The position numbers and the translations under genes are program-made. A DNA stretch of 64,000 bases from Sphingosinicella sp. GTDB lineage: Bacteria; Pseudomonadota; Alphaproteobacteria; Sphingomonadales; Sphingomonadaceae. The DNA is taken from positions 1 through 64,000 of the forward strand of contig NZ_JACESP010000003.1 in the NCBI RefSeq assembly GCF_013911755.1, given 5' to 3'. Numbering within the stretch: the stretch's first letter is position 1; each line of letters starts with the position of its first letter. Below the pieces are notes generated by a model, which saw nothing but the letters and a program-made list of their open reading frames with translations, ran no database searches and was not told where the DNA came from. Shown here one piece after another: positions 51,831-61,112 of the stretch.

Positions 51831-52478
51831 TTAACGGTCGGTCGCGAGCCGCATGTCGAGGTACGTGTCGATCACGCTCATCAGGTCCGTCATCTCGTTC
51901 GCGAAAAAGTGGTTCGCGCCGGGAACGGTCTCGTAAGTGATCGTGATGTGCTTCTGCGTCTTCAACTTGTCGACGAGCTTCTGAACCGCGCCGTGCGCGA
52001 CGACCTCGTCGGCGAGGCCCTGCACGATCAGGCCCGACGACGGGCATGGCGCGAGGAAGCCGAAGTCATACATGTTCGCGGGCGGCGCCACCGAGATAAA
52101 ACCCTTGATCTCCGGGCGGCGCATCAGCAGCTGCATCCCGATCCACGCGCCGAAGCTGAACCCGCCCACCCAGGTAACGGGCGCTTCGGGGTTGAACTGC
52201 TGCAGCCAGTCGAGCGCGCTTGCCGCGTCCGACAGCTCGCCAACGCCCTGGTCAAATGTCCCCTGGCTGCGGCCGACGCCGCGGAAGTTGAAGCGCAGCG
52301 TCGCGAAGCCGCGCCGCACGAACGACTGGTACATCGCCTGCACGATGGCGTTGTTCATCGTGCCGCCGCCCTGCGGGTGCGGGTGGAGCAGAATGGCGAC
52401 GGGCGAGCGCGGCTTGTTGCCGGGCTGATAGCGTCCCTCGAGCCGGCCTTCCGGTCCGGGGAAAATCACTTCGGGCAT
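51831..52478 (-). CDS. Alpha/beta hydrolase
   Basis: The 215-residue protein has the nucleophile elbow GGFSFGAWIG (Ser in G-x-S-x-G), an oxyanion strand AILLHPHPQGGGTMNN, the acid in VQGLADEVV and His in PGANHFF. This subgroup is annotated as dienelactone hydrolase-like or CocE/NonD-like; the substrate is unknown. It lies between convergent ilvE and the divergent desulfurase gene. Confidence 0.9.
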   Translation of the reverse strand: MPEVIFPGPEGRLEGRYQPGNKPRSPVAILLHPHPQGGGTMNNAIVQAMYQSFVRRGFATLRFNFRGVGRSQGTFDQGVGELSDAASALDWLQQFNPEAPVTWVGGFSFGAWIGMQLLMRRPEIKGFISVAPPANMYDFGFLAPCPSSGLIVQGLADEVVAHGAVQKLVDKLKTQKHITITYETVPGANHFFANEMTDLMSVIDTYLDMRLATDR

Positions 52479-52546
52479 CGGTGGTCCTGATACTGTGCGC
52501 GGGAAAGCTCGTGCCTATATAGGAAAGACCCTTCCGGACTCAATGA

Positions 52547-53632
52547 ATGAGTCGCGTTCAGCAAGGCAGTGAATTGAAGGCACGAATCTATCTCGACTGG
52601 AATGCGACCGCCCCGATGGCTGTTCCCGCCGTTGAGGCAATGGCGGAAGCCGCGCGCGCGTGGGCGAATCCGTCGTCCGTTCACGCCGAGGGACGCCGCG
52701 CGAAGGCGCTTCTGGAGGACTGCCGCGAACGCATCGCCGCAGCGCTCGGTGCCTTTCCGCAGCAGATCGTGTTTACCAGCGGCGGCACCGAGGCGCTCGC
52801 GCTCGCGCTGAACGGTGCCAAGGCAAACCGTCGCCTCGTCCTTGCGACCGAACACACCGCTGTCCTCGCCGCCGCGCCGGATGCCGTTATCGTCCCCGTC
52901 GATGCGAACGGCCTCGCGCAGCTTCCGACGCTGCAGGCCGGTGATCTTCTCGCCGTCAGCCACGCCAACAACGAAACCGGTGTCATCCAGCCGCTCGCGC
53001 AGATCGTCGAAACCGCGCACGCGGCCGGTGCCCGCGTTGTGTGCGACGCCGTGCAGACCGCCGGAAAACTTCCGCTCCCGCCCGCCGATTTTGTCGCCCT
53101 CTCCGCGCACAAGCTCGGCGGTCCGCCCGGTGTGGGCGCGCTCATCGTGCGCTGCGCCGACGATTTTGCCGCGATCCAGAAAGGTGGCGGGCAGGAGCGG
53201 GGACTTCGCGGCGGCACCGAGAATCTTGTCGGCATCGCCGGTTTCGCCGCCGCGCTCGAAGCGCGCCGCGCGGACACCGACTGGCCTGCCCGGGTTGGCG
53301 CTCTGCGCGATCGCATGGAGACCCGCCTCACCGCGCTCGGTGCGGAAGTCGTCGCCGCGTCCGCGCCCCGCCTGCCGACCACGAGCATGGTCCGCATGGC
53401 GGGCGTTCCCGCCGCCACGCAGCTCATCCGTTTCGACATGGCGGGCATCGCCGTTTCCAGCGGCTCGGCATGCTCCTCGGGCAAGGTGGGCGCCAGCCAC
53501 GTGCTTGCCGCGATGGGGATCGGGTCTGCCGACGTGATCCGCGTCAGCCTAGGCTGGACAACGACTGAGGCCGAGATCGACGCCTTCTGCGCCGCATGGG
53601 AAACGCTCGCGGCGGCAAGGCAGGCGGCATGA
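52547..53632 (+). CDS. Cysteine desulfurase-family aminotransferase (first of two)
   Basis: This PLP enzyme (class V aminotransferase, 361 residues) should take sulfur from cysteine. The PLP Lys is in ALSAHKLGGPPG and the persulfide Cys in SGSACSSGKVGASHVL. NETGVIQPLAQI is characteristic of NifS/IscS-like proteins. An in-frame TTG at about 52571, before KARIYLDWNAT, is a second possible start. Its stop overlaps the next desulfurase gene (ATGA). Confidence 0.9.
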   Translation: MSRVQQGSELKARIYLDWNATAPMAVPAVEAMAEAARAWANPSSVHAEGRRAKALLEDCRERIAAALGAFPQQIVFTSGGTEALALALNGAKANRRLVLATEHTAVLAAAPDAVIVPVDANGLAQLPTLQAGDLLAVSHANNETGVIQPLAQIVETAHAAGARVVCDAVQTAGKLPLPPADFVALSAHKLGGPPGVGALIVRCADDFAAIQKGGGQERGLRGGTENLVGIAGFAAALEARRADTDWPARVGALRDRMETRLTALGAEVVAASAPRLPTTSMVRMAGVPAATQLIRFDMAGIAVSSGSACSSGKVGASHVLAAMGIGSADVIRVSLGWTTTEAEIDAFCAAWETLAAARQAA

Positions 53633-54756
53633 ACATCTACCTCGATTATCAAGCAACGACGCCCGCCGATCCCGCCGTCGTTGCGGCGATGGAGCCGTTC
53701 TGGACTGGTAAGTTCGGCAACCCGCACAGCAATCATCGATACGGTTGGGAGGCCGAGGCCGCTGTCGATGTCGCCCGTGCCCACATCTCACGTCTTCTCA
53801 ACATCCAGCCAGAATCCGTTGTTTTTACAAGCGGTGCGACCGAAGCGAACAATCTTGCGTTGAAGGGCGTCATGGCCCGGGCCGGGCGTCGCCGCCTCGT
53901 CACCGTCGCCACCGAGCACAGCTGCGTCCTCGAATCCGCGCGCTACCTCGAAACGCGTGGCTTCGATCTCACCGTGCTCGGCGTGGGTCCGGACGGCCTC
54001 ATCGATTTCGGAGCCCTTGAAGCCGCGCTCGGCCCCGACGTCGCACTCGTCTCCGTGATGGCGGTCAACAACGAGATCGGTGTCATCCAGCCGATTGCCG
54101 AGATCGCCGCCGCCGCGCATGCCGCCGGAGCCTTGTTCCACTGCGACGCCGCGCAGGGCTTCGGCAAGATCCCGCTTGATATGCCCGCGCTCGGCATCGA
54201 CCTCATGAGCCTGTCGGCGCACAAGGTCTCCGGCCCCAAAGGTATCGGCGCGCTCGTTCTCCGTTCCGGCCTCGATCTCGAACCGCAGATGCACGGCGGC
54301 GGTCAGGAAGGTGGTGGCCTTCGCTCCGGCACGCTTGCCGCGCCGCTCGCGGTGGGTTTCGGCAAGGCCGCCGAGATCGCCGCCGCGCGCATGGGCGAGG
54401 ATACCGCCCACGCCGAAGCGCTGTGGGATGCCTTCCTCGCCGCGCTGCACGTGCCGCACGCCATAAACGGCAGCACTGCGCACCGCTGGCACGGCAACAT
54501 CAACCTGCGCTTCGAAGGGCTGGACGGCGACCGCCTGATTGCGGACCTCCGCCGCCTTTCCATCTCCTCGGGCGCTGCGTGCGCCAGCGCGAAGGGGCGC
54601 CACAGCCATGTTCTTGAAGCGCTGGGGCTCAGCCGTAAGCAGGCAAAGGCCAGTCTTCGCATCGGCTGGGGTCGTTTCAGCACGGACGAGGAGGTGCGTG
54701 CCGCTGCCGAGATGATCGGCGATGCCGTGTTGATGCAGCGAAGGACGGCGGCATGA
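53629..54756 (+). CDS. Cysteine desulfurase, IscS/NifS-like (second of two)
   Basis: The 375-residue enzyme starts MNIYLDYQATTPADPAVVAAM and has the PLP Lys in SLSAHKVSGPKG and active-site Cys in SSGAACASAKGRHSHVL. The Cys loop is IscS/NifS-like. It provides sulfur for iron-sulfur clusters or tRNA thiolation. Overlaps with the upstream desulfurase and the downstream ferredoxin by ATGA show one operon. Its sequence clearly differs from that of the first copy, so this is not a recent tandem duplication. Confidence 0.93.
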   Translation: MNIYLDYQATTPADPAVVAAMEPFWTGKFGNPHSNHRYGWEAEAAVDVARAHISRLLNIQPESVVFTSGATEANNLALKGVMARAGRRRLVTVATEHSCVLESARYLETRGFDLTVLGVGPDGLIDFGALEAALGPDVALVSVMAVNNEIGVIQPIAEIAAAAHAAGALFHCDAAQGFGKIPLDMPALGIDLMSLSAHKVSGPKGIGALVLRSGLDLEPQMHGGGQEGGGLRSGTLAAPLAVGFGKAAEIAAARMGEDTAHAEALWDAFLAALHVPHAINGSTAHRWHGNINLRFEGLDGDRLIADLRRLSISSGAACASAKGRHSHVLEALGLSRKQAKASLRIGWGRFSTDEEVRAAAEMIGDAVLMQRRTAA

Positions 54757-55088
54757 CGCTGGTGCGCTTCATATCGGCCGACGGGGCCCGCATCGTCGAG
54801 GTGGAGGCGAAGCCGGGCGAGCGTGTGCTGGAAATCGCGCAGCTTCACGATCAGCCGCTGGAAGGTGTCTGCGAAGGCCACATGGCCTGCTCGACCTGCC
54901 ACGTCATCGTCGCGGAGCGGCACGCCGCGCTGCTGCCGCGTCCGAGCGTGGAGGAGGAGGACATGCTGGATTTCGCCTACGGCGTCACGCGCAACTCCCG
55001 GCTCGCCTGCCAACTGTACACAACCGAAGACCTGTCGGAGCTTGAGGTGAGGATGCCTGCCGGCGCGGTGAACATGCAAAGTCGCTAG
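54753..55088 (+). CDS. 2Fe-2S ferredoxin (adrenodoxin/ISC type)
   Basis: The 111-residue protein has cluster ligands Cys40, Cys46, Cys49 (CEGHMACSTCH) and Cys86 (RLACQL), the C-x5-C-x2-C spacing of ISC and adrenodoxin-type ferredoxins. The ending GAVNMQSR resembles Fdx. Coupled to the cysteine desulfurase genes by overlap, it probably supplies electrons to iron-sulfur cluster assembly. Confidence 0.93.
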   Translation: MTLVRFISADGARIVEVEAKPGERVLEIAQLHDQPLEGVCEGHMACSTCHVIVAERHAALLPRPSVEEEDMLDFAYGVTRNSRLACQLYTTEDLSELEVRMPAGAVNMQSR

Positions 55089-55180
55089 ATTCTGTCTTTC
55101 TTTCGGCGTTTGGAAAGGTTCGAAGAATAATTCTGCCAATCGATAAAAGATTGTAGGCAAAGTCTGCTCAAAATGTGGAG

Positions 55181-55202
55181 TTTGGCGCCTATATCGGCCA
55201 AA
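55181..55202. promoter_or_regulatory. Inverted repeat TTTGGC-N10-GCCAAA upstream of the indolepyruvate oxidoreductase promoter
   Basis: TTTGGC (55181-55186) and GCCAAA (55197-55202) form a spaced inverted repeat about 30 bases before a putative -35 box. It could be an operator for an activator or repressor. No regulator gene is adjacent. Confidence 0.35.
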
Positions 55203-55230
55203 AATGTGACACCGAAACGTTGTAATAATC

Positions 55231-55259
55231 TTGCGTGAAAAAAGATAAGGCAGTATAAC
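55231..55259 (+). promoter_or_regulatory. Putative sigma-70 promoter of the indolepyruvate ferredoxin oxidoreductase gene
   Basis: TTGCGT (55231-55236) and TATAAC (55254-55259) with a 17-base spacer lie 25 bases before the start codon, in an AT-rich intergenic stretch; GAGGGAGA serves as ribosome-binding site. Confidence 0.5.
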
Positions 55260-55284
55260 TGACCTATTGAGGGAGAATCGACAC

Positions 55285-58200
55285 ATGGCCACCAAGCCCG
55301 CCATCACGCTCAGCGACAAGTATCTGCTCGAAGACGGGCGGGTGTTCATGAGCGGCGTGCAGTCGCTGGTCCGTCTTCCCCTCATCCAGAAGGCGCGCGA
55401 TCGCGCTGCCGGCGTCAACACGGCTGGCTTCATCTCCGGCTATCGCGGCTCCCCGCTCGGTACCTACGATCAGGAACTGTGGCGCGCGAAAAAGCTTCTC
55501 GAAGCACAGGACGTCCGCTTCGTCCCCGGCGTCAATGAGGAGCTTGGTGCCACCGCCGTCTGGGGCACGCAGCACGTCGGGCTCAATCCGCACCGCAAGT
55601 TCGATGGCGTGTTCGGCATCTGGTATGGCAAGGGTCCCGGACTCGACCGCGCCATGGACGTTCTTAAGCACGCGAACGCGGCCGGCACCTCGCAGCACGG
55701 CGGCGTCCTCGCCATCGTCGGCGACGATCATGGCGCCAAGTCCTCCACGCTTCCGCACCAGTCGGACCACAACTTCCTCGCCGCCTTCGTGCCATTCCTC
55801 TACCCGGCGAGCGTCGACGAATATGTCGAATACGGTCTGCTCGGCATCGCCATGTCGCGCTTCGCCAGCACGTGGGTCGGCTTCAAGGCGACCGCCGACA
55901 CCGTCGAAACCTCAGCGACGATCGACCTCGCGAAGGAACACCGCCGCATCATCGTGCCCGGCGACTTCGAAATGCCCGAAGGCGGGCTTGGCATCCGCGA
56001 GGGCGATATCTGGCGCGAGGAAGACACGCGCCTGCAGCGCTACAAGGGCTTCGCCGCAATGGCCTTCGCCAAGGCGAACGGCATCGATCGCACGGTGTGG
56101 GATACGCCGCGGCCCCGTTTCGGCATCATCACCACCGGCAAAGCCTATGCCGATACGATGGAGGCGCTCGACGCGCTCGGCATCGACGCTTCGGTCGCGC
56201 GTGACATCGGCCTTCGCATCTACAAGGTCGGTATGCCCTGGCCGCTGGAGCCGGACGGCATCCGCCAGTTCTGTGAGGGCCTTGAGGAAATCCTCATCAT
56301 CGAGGAAAAGCGCGAATTCATCGAGCATCAGGTCCGCTGGCAGCTCTACAACTGGCGCGAGGACGTGCGCCCGCGCATCGTCGGCAAGCAGGACGAGAGC
56401 GGCGAATGGCTGCTCAGCCCCGATAACGAGCTGACCCCCGGCATGATCGCGCACGTGATCGCCAGCCGCATCCAGAAATATCACGATACGGACCGCATCC
56501 GCGCCAGCCTCGCCTTCTTCGAAGAGCGCGCGAGAACGTCGGAGAGCTATGCGCCGCCGATCAAGCGCGCGCCCTATTTCTGCTCGGGCTGCCCGCACAA
56601 CACGTCGACGAAGGTGCCGGAAGGCAGCCGCGCGATGGCCGGCATTGGCTGTCACATCATGTCGATGTGGATGGACCGCGAAACGGGCAACTTCACGCAG
56701 ATGGGCGGGGAGGGCGTGCCGTGGATCGGCGAGGCGCCGTTCGTGGACGAACCGCACATCTTCGCGAACCTCGGCGACGGCACCTATTTCCATTCCGGCA
56801 GCCTCGCCGTGCGCCAGTCGATCGCGGCGGGAGTCAATATCACCTACAAGATCCTCTACAACGACGCCGTTGCCATGACCGGCGGCCAGCAGCACGATGG
56901 CGATATCTCGGTCGGCCAGATCGCCGCGCAGATGCTTGCCGAAGGCGCGAAGAAGGTCGTCGTCCTTACGGAGGACATGTCGCGCTACGAGGGCGAGACC
57001 GTCTCCGGCGTGCCGGTAAAGGATCGTGACTATCTGCCCGCGATCCAGAACGAGTTCCGCGAGACCAAGGGCCCCACGGTCATAATCTACGACCAGACTT
57101 GCGCTGCGGAAAAGCGCCGTCGCCGCAAGAAGGGCAAGTTCCCCGATCCCGATCGCCGCGTGTTTATCAACACCGCCGTCTGCGAAGGTTGCGGCGATTG
57201 CTCGGTACAGTCGAACTGCGTGTCGGTGGAGCCCGTCGATACCGAATTCGGCCGCAAGCGCCGCATCAATCAGTCGAGCTGCAACAAGGATTTCTCCTGC
57301 CTCAAGGGCTTCTGCCCCAGCTTCGTCACCGTTGAAGGCGCGCAGATCAAAAAGGCGAAATCGGCAGATGTCGACCTGTCGGACGTGCCGCAGCCGGTGC
57401 TGAACGCGCCTGGCCATGGCTACAACATCTTCGTCACGGGCATCGGGGGCACCGGCGTGCTCACCATCTCAGCGCTGCTCGGAATGGCCGCGCACTTGGA
57501 AGGCAAGGCATCGACCACCGCGGACATGGCCGGCCTCGCGCAGAAGGGCGGGGCGGTCTACAGCCACGTCCGCCTCGCCGATCGAAACGACCAGCTCCTC
57601 AGCCCGCGCATCATCGCGGGTTCGGCGGACCTCGTGCTCGCCTTCGATGCCGTTGTGGCTGCGGACAAGGCTGCGCAGAACCTGATGCTGCCGAACCGCA
57701 CGGCGGTGGTCGCGAACGCGAACATCTCGCCGGTCAGCGACTTCGTGCGCGACCGCGATCTCGATTTCCAGCACGCCGCCATCGAGCGCGCGATCCGCAA
57801 GGCCGCGAACCCGAACGCCACCACCTTCGTGAAGGCGGACGAAATCGCCACCGCGCTGCTCGGCGACGCCATCGGCACCAACATGCTGATGCTCGGCTAT
57901 GCGTGGCAGCAGGGGCTTGTTCCGCTCGCACTCGCCAGCATTGATGCCGCCATTGATCTCAATGCCGTTGCCGTACCCTTCAACAAGCGTGCTTTTGCGC
58001 TCGGGCGGTTGCTCGCGCACCGGCCGGATAAGGTGATGGCGATGGTCGAGGACGCGAAGGGCCCGGCGCCCGAGCCGCTTTCCGAAACGCTGGACGATCT
58101 GATCGCCCGCCGCGTGAAAGACCTCACCGCCTACCAGAATGCGGCCTACGCTGATCGCTATGCTGCCCGGATCGCCGCCGTGCGCGCCGCCGAACAGGCT

Positions 58201-58740
58201 GCGAACCCGGGCTCGGAGTGCCTGACCCAGGCCGCGGCCCGGTCGCTCTACAAGCTGATGGCTTACAAGGATGAGTACGAGGTCGGCCGTCTTTATACCG
58301 ATGGCCGTTTCGCCGCGGCGATCGGGCAGCAGTTCGGCGGCGACTACAAGATGAAGGTGCAGCTTTCCCCGCCGCTGTTCGCGCGGCCGGATCCGCGTAC
58401 TGGGCGGCCGAAGAAGTATGAATTCGGCGCGTGGATCATACCGATGTTCAAGGTGCTGGCGAAGCTCAAGGGCCTGCGTGGAACGCCGTTCGACATCTTC
58501 GGCTATTCGCAGGAACGCAGGGGCGAGCGCGCGGCGATTCCCGCGTTCGAGGCCGATCTCGATCGCCTGATCGCCGGTCTCCGCGCAGACAACGTCGCGC
58601 TCGCCACGTCGATCGCATCGCTGCCGCTCGATGTGCGCGGCTATGGGCCGGTCAAGGAAGACGCGGCGAAGAAGGTTGCGGCGCGCGCCGCCGCACTATG
58701 GGCGAAATGGCCGGGCGAGGCGCTTCGGCAGGCGGCCTGA
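55285..58740 (+). CDS. Indolepyruvate ferredoxin oxidoreductase (fused subunits)
   Basis: The enzyme decarboxylates aryl or branched 2-oxo acids to acyl-CoA, reducing ferredoxin. At 1,151 residues it is the fused form common in alphaproteobacteria. The N-terminal pyrimidine-binding and middle TPP-binding domains include FCSGCPHNTSTKVPEGS and GGEGVPWIGEAPF, then GDGTYFHSGS. The 4Fe-4S ligands are in CEGCGDCSVQSNC and further Cys (SCNKDFSCLKGFCPS). The gamma-type domain starts GYNIFVTGIGGTGVLT. It stands alone with its own promoter and a terminator after it. Confidence 0.93.
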   Translation: MATKPAITLSDKYLLEDGRVFMSGVQSLVRLPLIQKARDRAAGVNTAGFISGYRGSPLGTYDQELWRAKKLLEAQDVRFVPGVNEELGATAVWGTQHVGLNPHRKFDGVFGIWYGKGPGLDRAMDVLKHANAAGTSQHGGVLAIVGDDHGAKSSTLPHQSDHNFLAAFVPFLYPASVDEYVEYGLLGIAMSRFASTWVGFKATADTVETSATIDLAKEHRRIIVPGDFEMPEGGLGIREGDIWREEDTRLQRYKGFAAMAFAKANGIDRTVWDTPRPRFGIITTGKAYADTMEALDALGIDASVARDIGLRIYKVGMPWPLEPDGIRQFCEGLEEILIIEEKREFIEHQVRWQLYNWREDVRPRIVGKQDESGEWLLSPDNELTPGMIAHVIASRIQKYHDTDRIRASLAFFEERARTSESYAPPIKRAPYFCSGCPHNTSTKVPEGSRAMAGIGCHIMSMWMDRETGNFTQMGGEGVPWIGEAPFVDEPHIFANLGDGTYFHSGSLAVRQSIAAGVNITYKILYNDAVAMTGGQQHDGDISVGQIAAQMLAEGAKKVVVLTEDMSRYEGETVSGVPVKDRDYLPAIQNEFRETKGPTVIIYDQTCAAEKRRRRKKGKFPDPDRRVFINTAVCEGCGDCSVQSNCVSVEPVDTEFGRKRRINQSSCNKDFSCLKGFCPSFVTVEGAQIKKAKSADVDLSDVPQPVLNAPGHGYNIFVTGIGGTGVLTISALLGMAAHLEGKASTTADMAGLAQKGGAVYSHVRLADRNDQLLSPRIIAGSADLVLAFDAVVAADKAAQNLMLPNRTAVVANANISPVSDFVRDRDLDFQHAAIERAIRKAANPNATTFVKADEIATALLGDAIGTNMLMLGYAWQQGLVPLALASIDAAIDLNAVAVPFNKRAFALGRLLAHRPDKVMAMVEDAKGPAPEPLSETLDDLIARRVKDLTAYQNAAYADRYAARIAAVRAAEQAANPGSECLTQAAARSLYKLMAYKDEYEVGRLYTDGRFAAAIGQQFGGDYKMKVQLSPPLFARPDPRTGRPKKYEFGAWIIPMFKVLAKLKGLRGTPFDIFGYSQERRGERAAIPAFEADLDRLIAGLRADNVALATSIASLPLDVRGYGPVKEDAAKKVAARAAALWAKWPGEALRQAA

Positions 58741-58743
58741 ACA

Positions 58744-58785
58744 AAAAAAGGCCCAGTGCGTCAATGCGCACCAGGCTTTTTCTTG
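58744..58785. terminator. Bidirectional rho-independent terminator
   Basis: An imperfect hairpin (GTGCG with CGCAC, extended by wobble pairs and GCC/GGC) is flanked by seven A on the left and five T on the right. It can stop both the oxidoreductase gene and the convergent lipoprotein gene. Confidence 0.65.
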
Positions 58786-58800
58786 AGGTGAGACCGCAGT

Positions 58801-59133
58801 TTATTGATCGGCAGCGTCGCGAACGGTATCGGCGTTGTCTTCCATGGCATCGGCCTTGGCTTCACCCTGCTCGCGCACGGCTTCAGCCTGATTCTCCATC
58901 GACTGTTCGGTAGTCGAATCGACCCCGTCCAGCGTCGGGTCCATGGTATCGGCGGTGTCTTCCATCTGATCGGCCTGTGCATCCGCGCTGTCGCGCATCG
59001 TGTCGGCCTGATCTTCGATGGCGTCGGCGCGGTCTTCCGCCTTCTCCTCTGTCGGGCTGTTGCAGGCGGCTAGTCCGCTGAAAGCCGTCAGTGCCGCAGC
59101 CGCGGTGGCGATTCGAAAAACCCTGGATTGCAT
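58801..59133 (-). CDS. Ala/Asp-rich lipoprotein of unknown function
   Basis: The 110-residue precursor has a lipobox (FSGLAAC, cleavage before Cys24). The mature part is very acidic and repetitive: Ala, Asp, Glu and Met recur in a roughly heptad pattern (EDRADAIEDQADTMRDSADAQ and EDNADTVRDAADQ). It is likely helical or coiled-coil, anchored to a membrane. No family function is known to me. Confidence 0.8.
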   Translation of the reverse strand: MQSRVFRIATAAAALTAFSGLAACNSPTEEKAEDRADAIEDQADTMRDSADAQADQMEDTADTMDPTLDGVDSTTEQSMENQAEAVREQGEAKADAMEDNADTVRDAADQ

Positions 59134-59238
59134 AGCGATCTCCTTATGCTCGGTCCCCCCATAACAACGCGCTGCCCCGTTGGTTCCGAAAGTCGCGATT
59201 GCGGTCGTGGTCCGGCCCGGTTATGGAGCGCATCGACT

Positions 59239-60042
59239 ATGCAGAACGAGAACAAAATTCGAACGCTGTGGTTGATCGGCTGCGGCAACATGGGGAGCGC
59301 GCTGCTGGCGCGTTGGATCGGTGCTGCCGAAACGATCGTGGTCGTTGATCCGGGTTCGCCGCAGTTGCCGGAGGGTGTCGAGCATCTTTCCGCCTTGCCT
59401 GTGGGGGTGCTGCCGCGCCCCGATATGGTGGTGCTGGCCGTGAAGCCGCAGATCGCGCCGGCCGCACTTGCGGGGCTTCCGGCGCTTGTCGGGCCCGAAA
59501 CGGTCGTCGTCTCCATCATGGCCGGCACGATGCTCGCCGATCTTGCCGCTTTCACGGGCGAAGCCGTGCCCGTCCGCGCCATGCCCAACACGCCGGCATC
59601 CGTCGGCAAAGGGGTGACTGCGCTTTACGCCAATGGGCTTTCCGACGAAGCGCGCGTCGCGGTCGACGCACTCTTCGAACGCACCGGCGCGGTCGTCTGG
59701 CTTGAAGCGGAAAACCAGTTCGACGCGGTCACTGCCGTCTCCGGCTCCGGCCCGGCCTACGTCTTCCGTTTCATCGAAGCCCTTGCCGCCGCCGGCGAGG
59801 CCGCGGGTCTCCCTTCTGAACTCGCCGAGAAGCTCGCCCGCGCAACAGTCGTGGGCGCAGCCGCTCTTGCCGAAGCTGATCCGCGCAGCCCGCGTGATCT
59901 CCGCGCCGCGGTCACTTCGCCGGGTGGCACGACGCAAGCTGGCCTTGAGGCGCTCGATGCTGATCCCGGCCTCCCGGCACTGGTCCGCGCCGCCGTCCGC
60001 GCCGCTGCAGGCCGCTCGAAGGAACTTGCGGAAGGGCGTTAA
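59239..60042 (+). CDS. proC: Pyrroline-5-carboxylate reductase
   Basis: ProC reduces pyrroline-5-carboxylate to proline with NAD(P)H. The 267 residues start after a leader; LWLIGCGNMGSALLARW is the Rossmann dinucleotide site. VLAVKPQI, RAMPNTPASVGKGVTALY and AVSGSGPAYVFRFIEALA with TSPGGTTQAGLEAL are typical. The stop overlaps the convergent MarR gene by 4 bases. Confidence 0.95.
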   Translation: MQNENKIRTLWLIGCGNMGSALLARWIGAAETIVVVDPGSPQLPEGVEHLSALPVGVLPRPDMVVLAVKPQIAPAALAGLPALVGPETVVVSIMAGTMLADLAAFTGEAVPVRAMPNTPASVGKGVTALYANGLSDEARVAVDALFERTGAVVWLEAENQFDAVTAVSGSGPAYVFRFIEALAAAGEAAGLPSELAEKLARATVVGAAALAEADPRSPRDLRAAVTSPGGTTQAGLEALDADPGLPALVRAAVRAAAGRSKELAEGR

Positions 60043-60533
60043 TCGTCCTGCTGCAGCTCGGCTACCGCTTCGCGCAGATCAGGCGGCAGTAGCCCGCGTA
60101 GAACCGCCCAGAAGCCGCCCACCGCTTGCTGCCCGGCTTCTGCGTAGGCCTCTGCCATGCGCCTGCGAAGAAGATCGAAGAGTTCATGCTCGAACGCCTT
60201 GCCCGCATCAGTCAGAAAAAGCCGGCGCTGTCTTCGGTCCCGCTCGCCGACCTTTTGCTCAACAAGTCCGCCATCCTGAAGATCCGTCAGCACCCGCCCA
60301 AGCGATTGCTTGGTGATGTCAAGCAGCCGCAACAGCCCCGAAACAGTCAGCCCCGGCTGGCGCGCCACGAAATACAGCGCGCGGTGATGCGCGCGGCCAT
60401 AGGGCGTACCGGCGAGCTTGTCGTCAGCGCGCTTGATCAAGCTGGAATAGCCGAAATACAGAAGCTCGATGCCGCGGCGAACCTCGGCCTCGCGAAGAAA
60501 CAGCGGTGACGGCGGCAAAAAAGAGTCAGCCAT
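60039..60533 (-). CDS. MarR-family transcriptional regulator
   Basis: The 164-residue protein has a winged helix: LTVSGLLRLLDITKQSLGRVLTDLQDGGLVEQ as the recognition part and KVGERDRRQRRLFLTDAGKAFE as the wing. Helices at both ends form the dimer. Target unknown. It converges on proC with overlapping stop codons. Confidence 0.9.
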   Translation of the reverse strand: MADSFLPPSPLFLREAEVRRGIELLYFGYSSLIKRADDKLAGTPYGRAHHRALYFVARQPGLTVSGLLRLLDITKQSLGRVLTDLQDGGLVEQKVGERDRRQRRLFLTDAGKAFEHELFDLLRRRMAEAYAEAGQQAVGGFWAVLRGLLPPDLREAVAELQQDD

Positions 60534-60794
60534 ATTGACGCATCTTGCATGGATCGCGTCTCGGGAGAAGGTGGGAAAACTCAGTACGCACCTGTCATGA
60601 TCGTGGTGCAAACAACCGGGGGCGTGTGAGCTGAGTCACACTTCAGCCTTAAAACTGAACCTCCAGCCGGAATGATTGTTTAACGACTTGATTTCGTAAT
60701 ACTTGCGCTTTAGTTGGGCCTCGGTTGGGGAATGCAATTCGATAGATAGAGAGAGACCGGGATTATATCTCGGCCCCAAGCGCAGGCATATGGT
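60534..60794. other. Intergenic region upstream of the small secreted protein gene
   Basis: About 260 bases, somewhat AT-rich around 60640-60760. It should carry the promoters of the MarR gene (leftward) and of the small gene at 60795. No clear hairpin or known motif found. Confidence 0.4.
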
Positions 60795-61004
60795 ATGAAA
60801 TTGCGTGTTCAGGCTCTGACGGCACTCGTTATTTCTGCCGCCTTCATCATCACGCCATCTCCGGTCTCGCAAGGTCAGGCGAGCAGTGCTTCTCAGCGCT
60901 ATCACGCAGACAAGGGCCTTTATAGTATGGCTCGTGATGAAGTGGACTTGGAGCGCGTCGATGACGAGGCGCTGAAAGCCGTCGAAACCCTTCTTTTGGA
61001 TTGA
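60795..61004 (+). CDS. Small secreted hypothetical protein (69 aa)
   Basis: A signal peptide (MKLRVQALTALVISAAFIITPSPVSQGQA) precedes about 40 residues rich in charged amino acids, ending LKAVETLLLD. No ribosome-binding site of standard strength is visible. It precedes the large polysaccharide export gene by about 100 bases, on the same strand. Function unknown. Confidence 0.5.
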   Translation: MKLRVQALTALVISAAFIITPSPVSQGQASSASQRYHADKGLYSMARDEVDLERVDDEALKAVETLLLD

Positions 61005-61112
61005 GCCGATCCGCGCTAGCGTCTGTCTCGATATGGGACCGGGGCGAGTTGACGGGCATTTCTCGCCTATCTATCAGGCATGATAATCACTTTGATCGGG
61101 AGAGGGCTGGGC

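Noticed and set aside
51807-51845. Hairpin between ilvE and the hydrolase gene as a terminator
   Set aside because: A GC-rich inverted repeat (GCGGCCGACC against GGTCGGTCGC) is present, but there is no T-run on either side and part of it encodes the hydrolase C-terminus.
55912-57417. 501-codon open frame on the minus strand
   Set aside because: Antisense to the indolepyruvate ferredoxin oxidoreductase gene; no recognisable domain.
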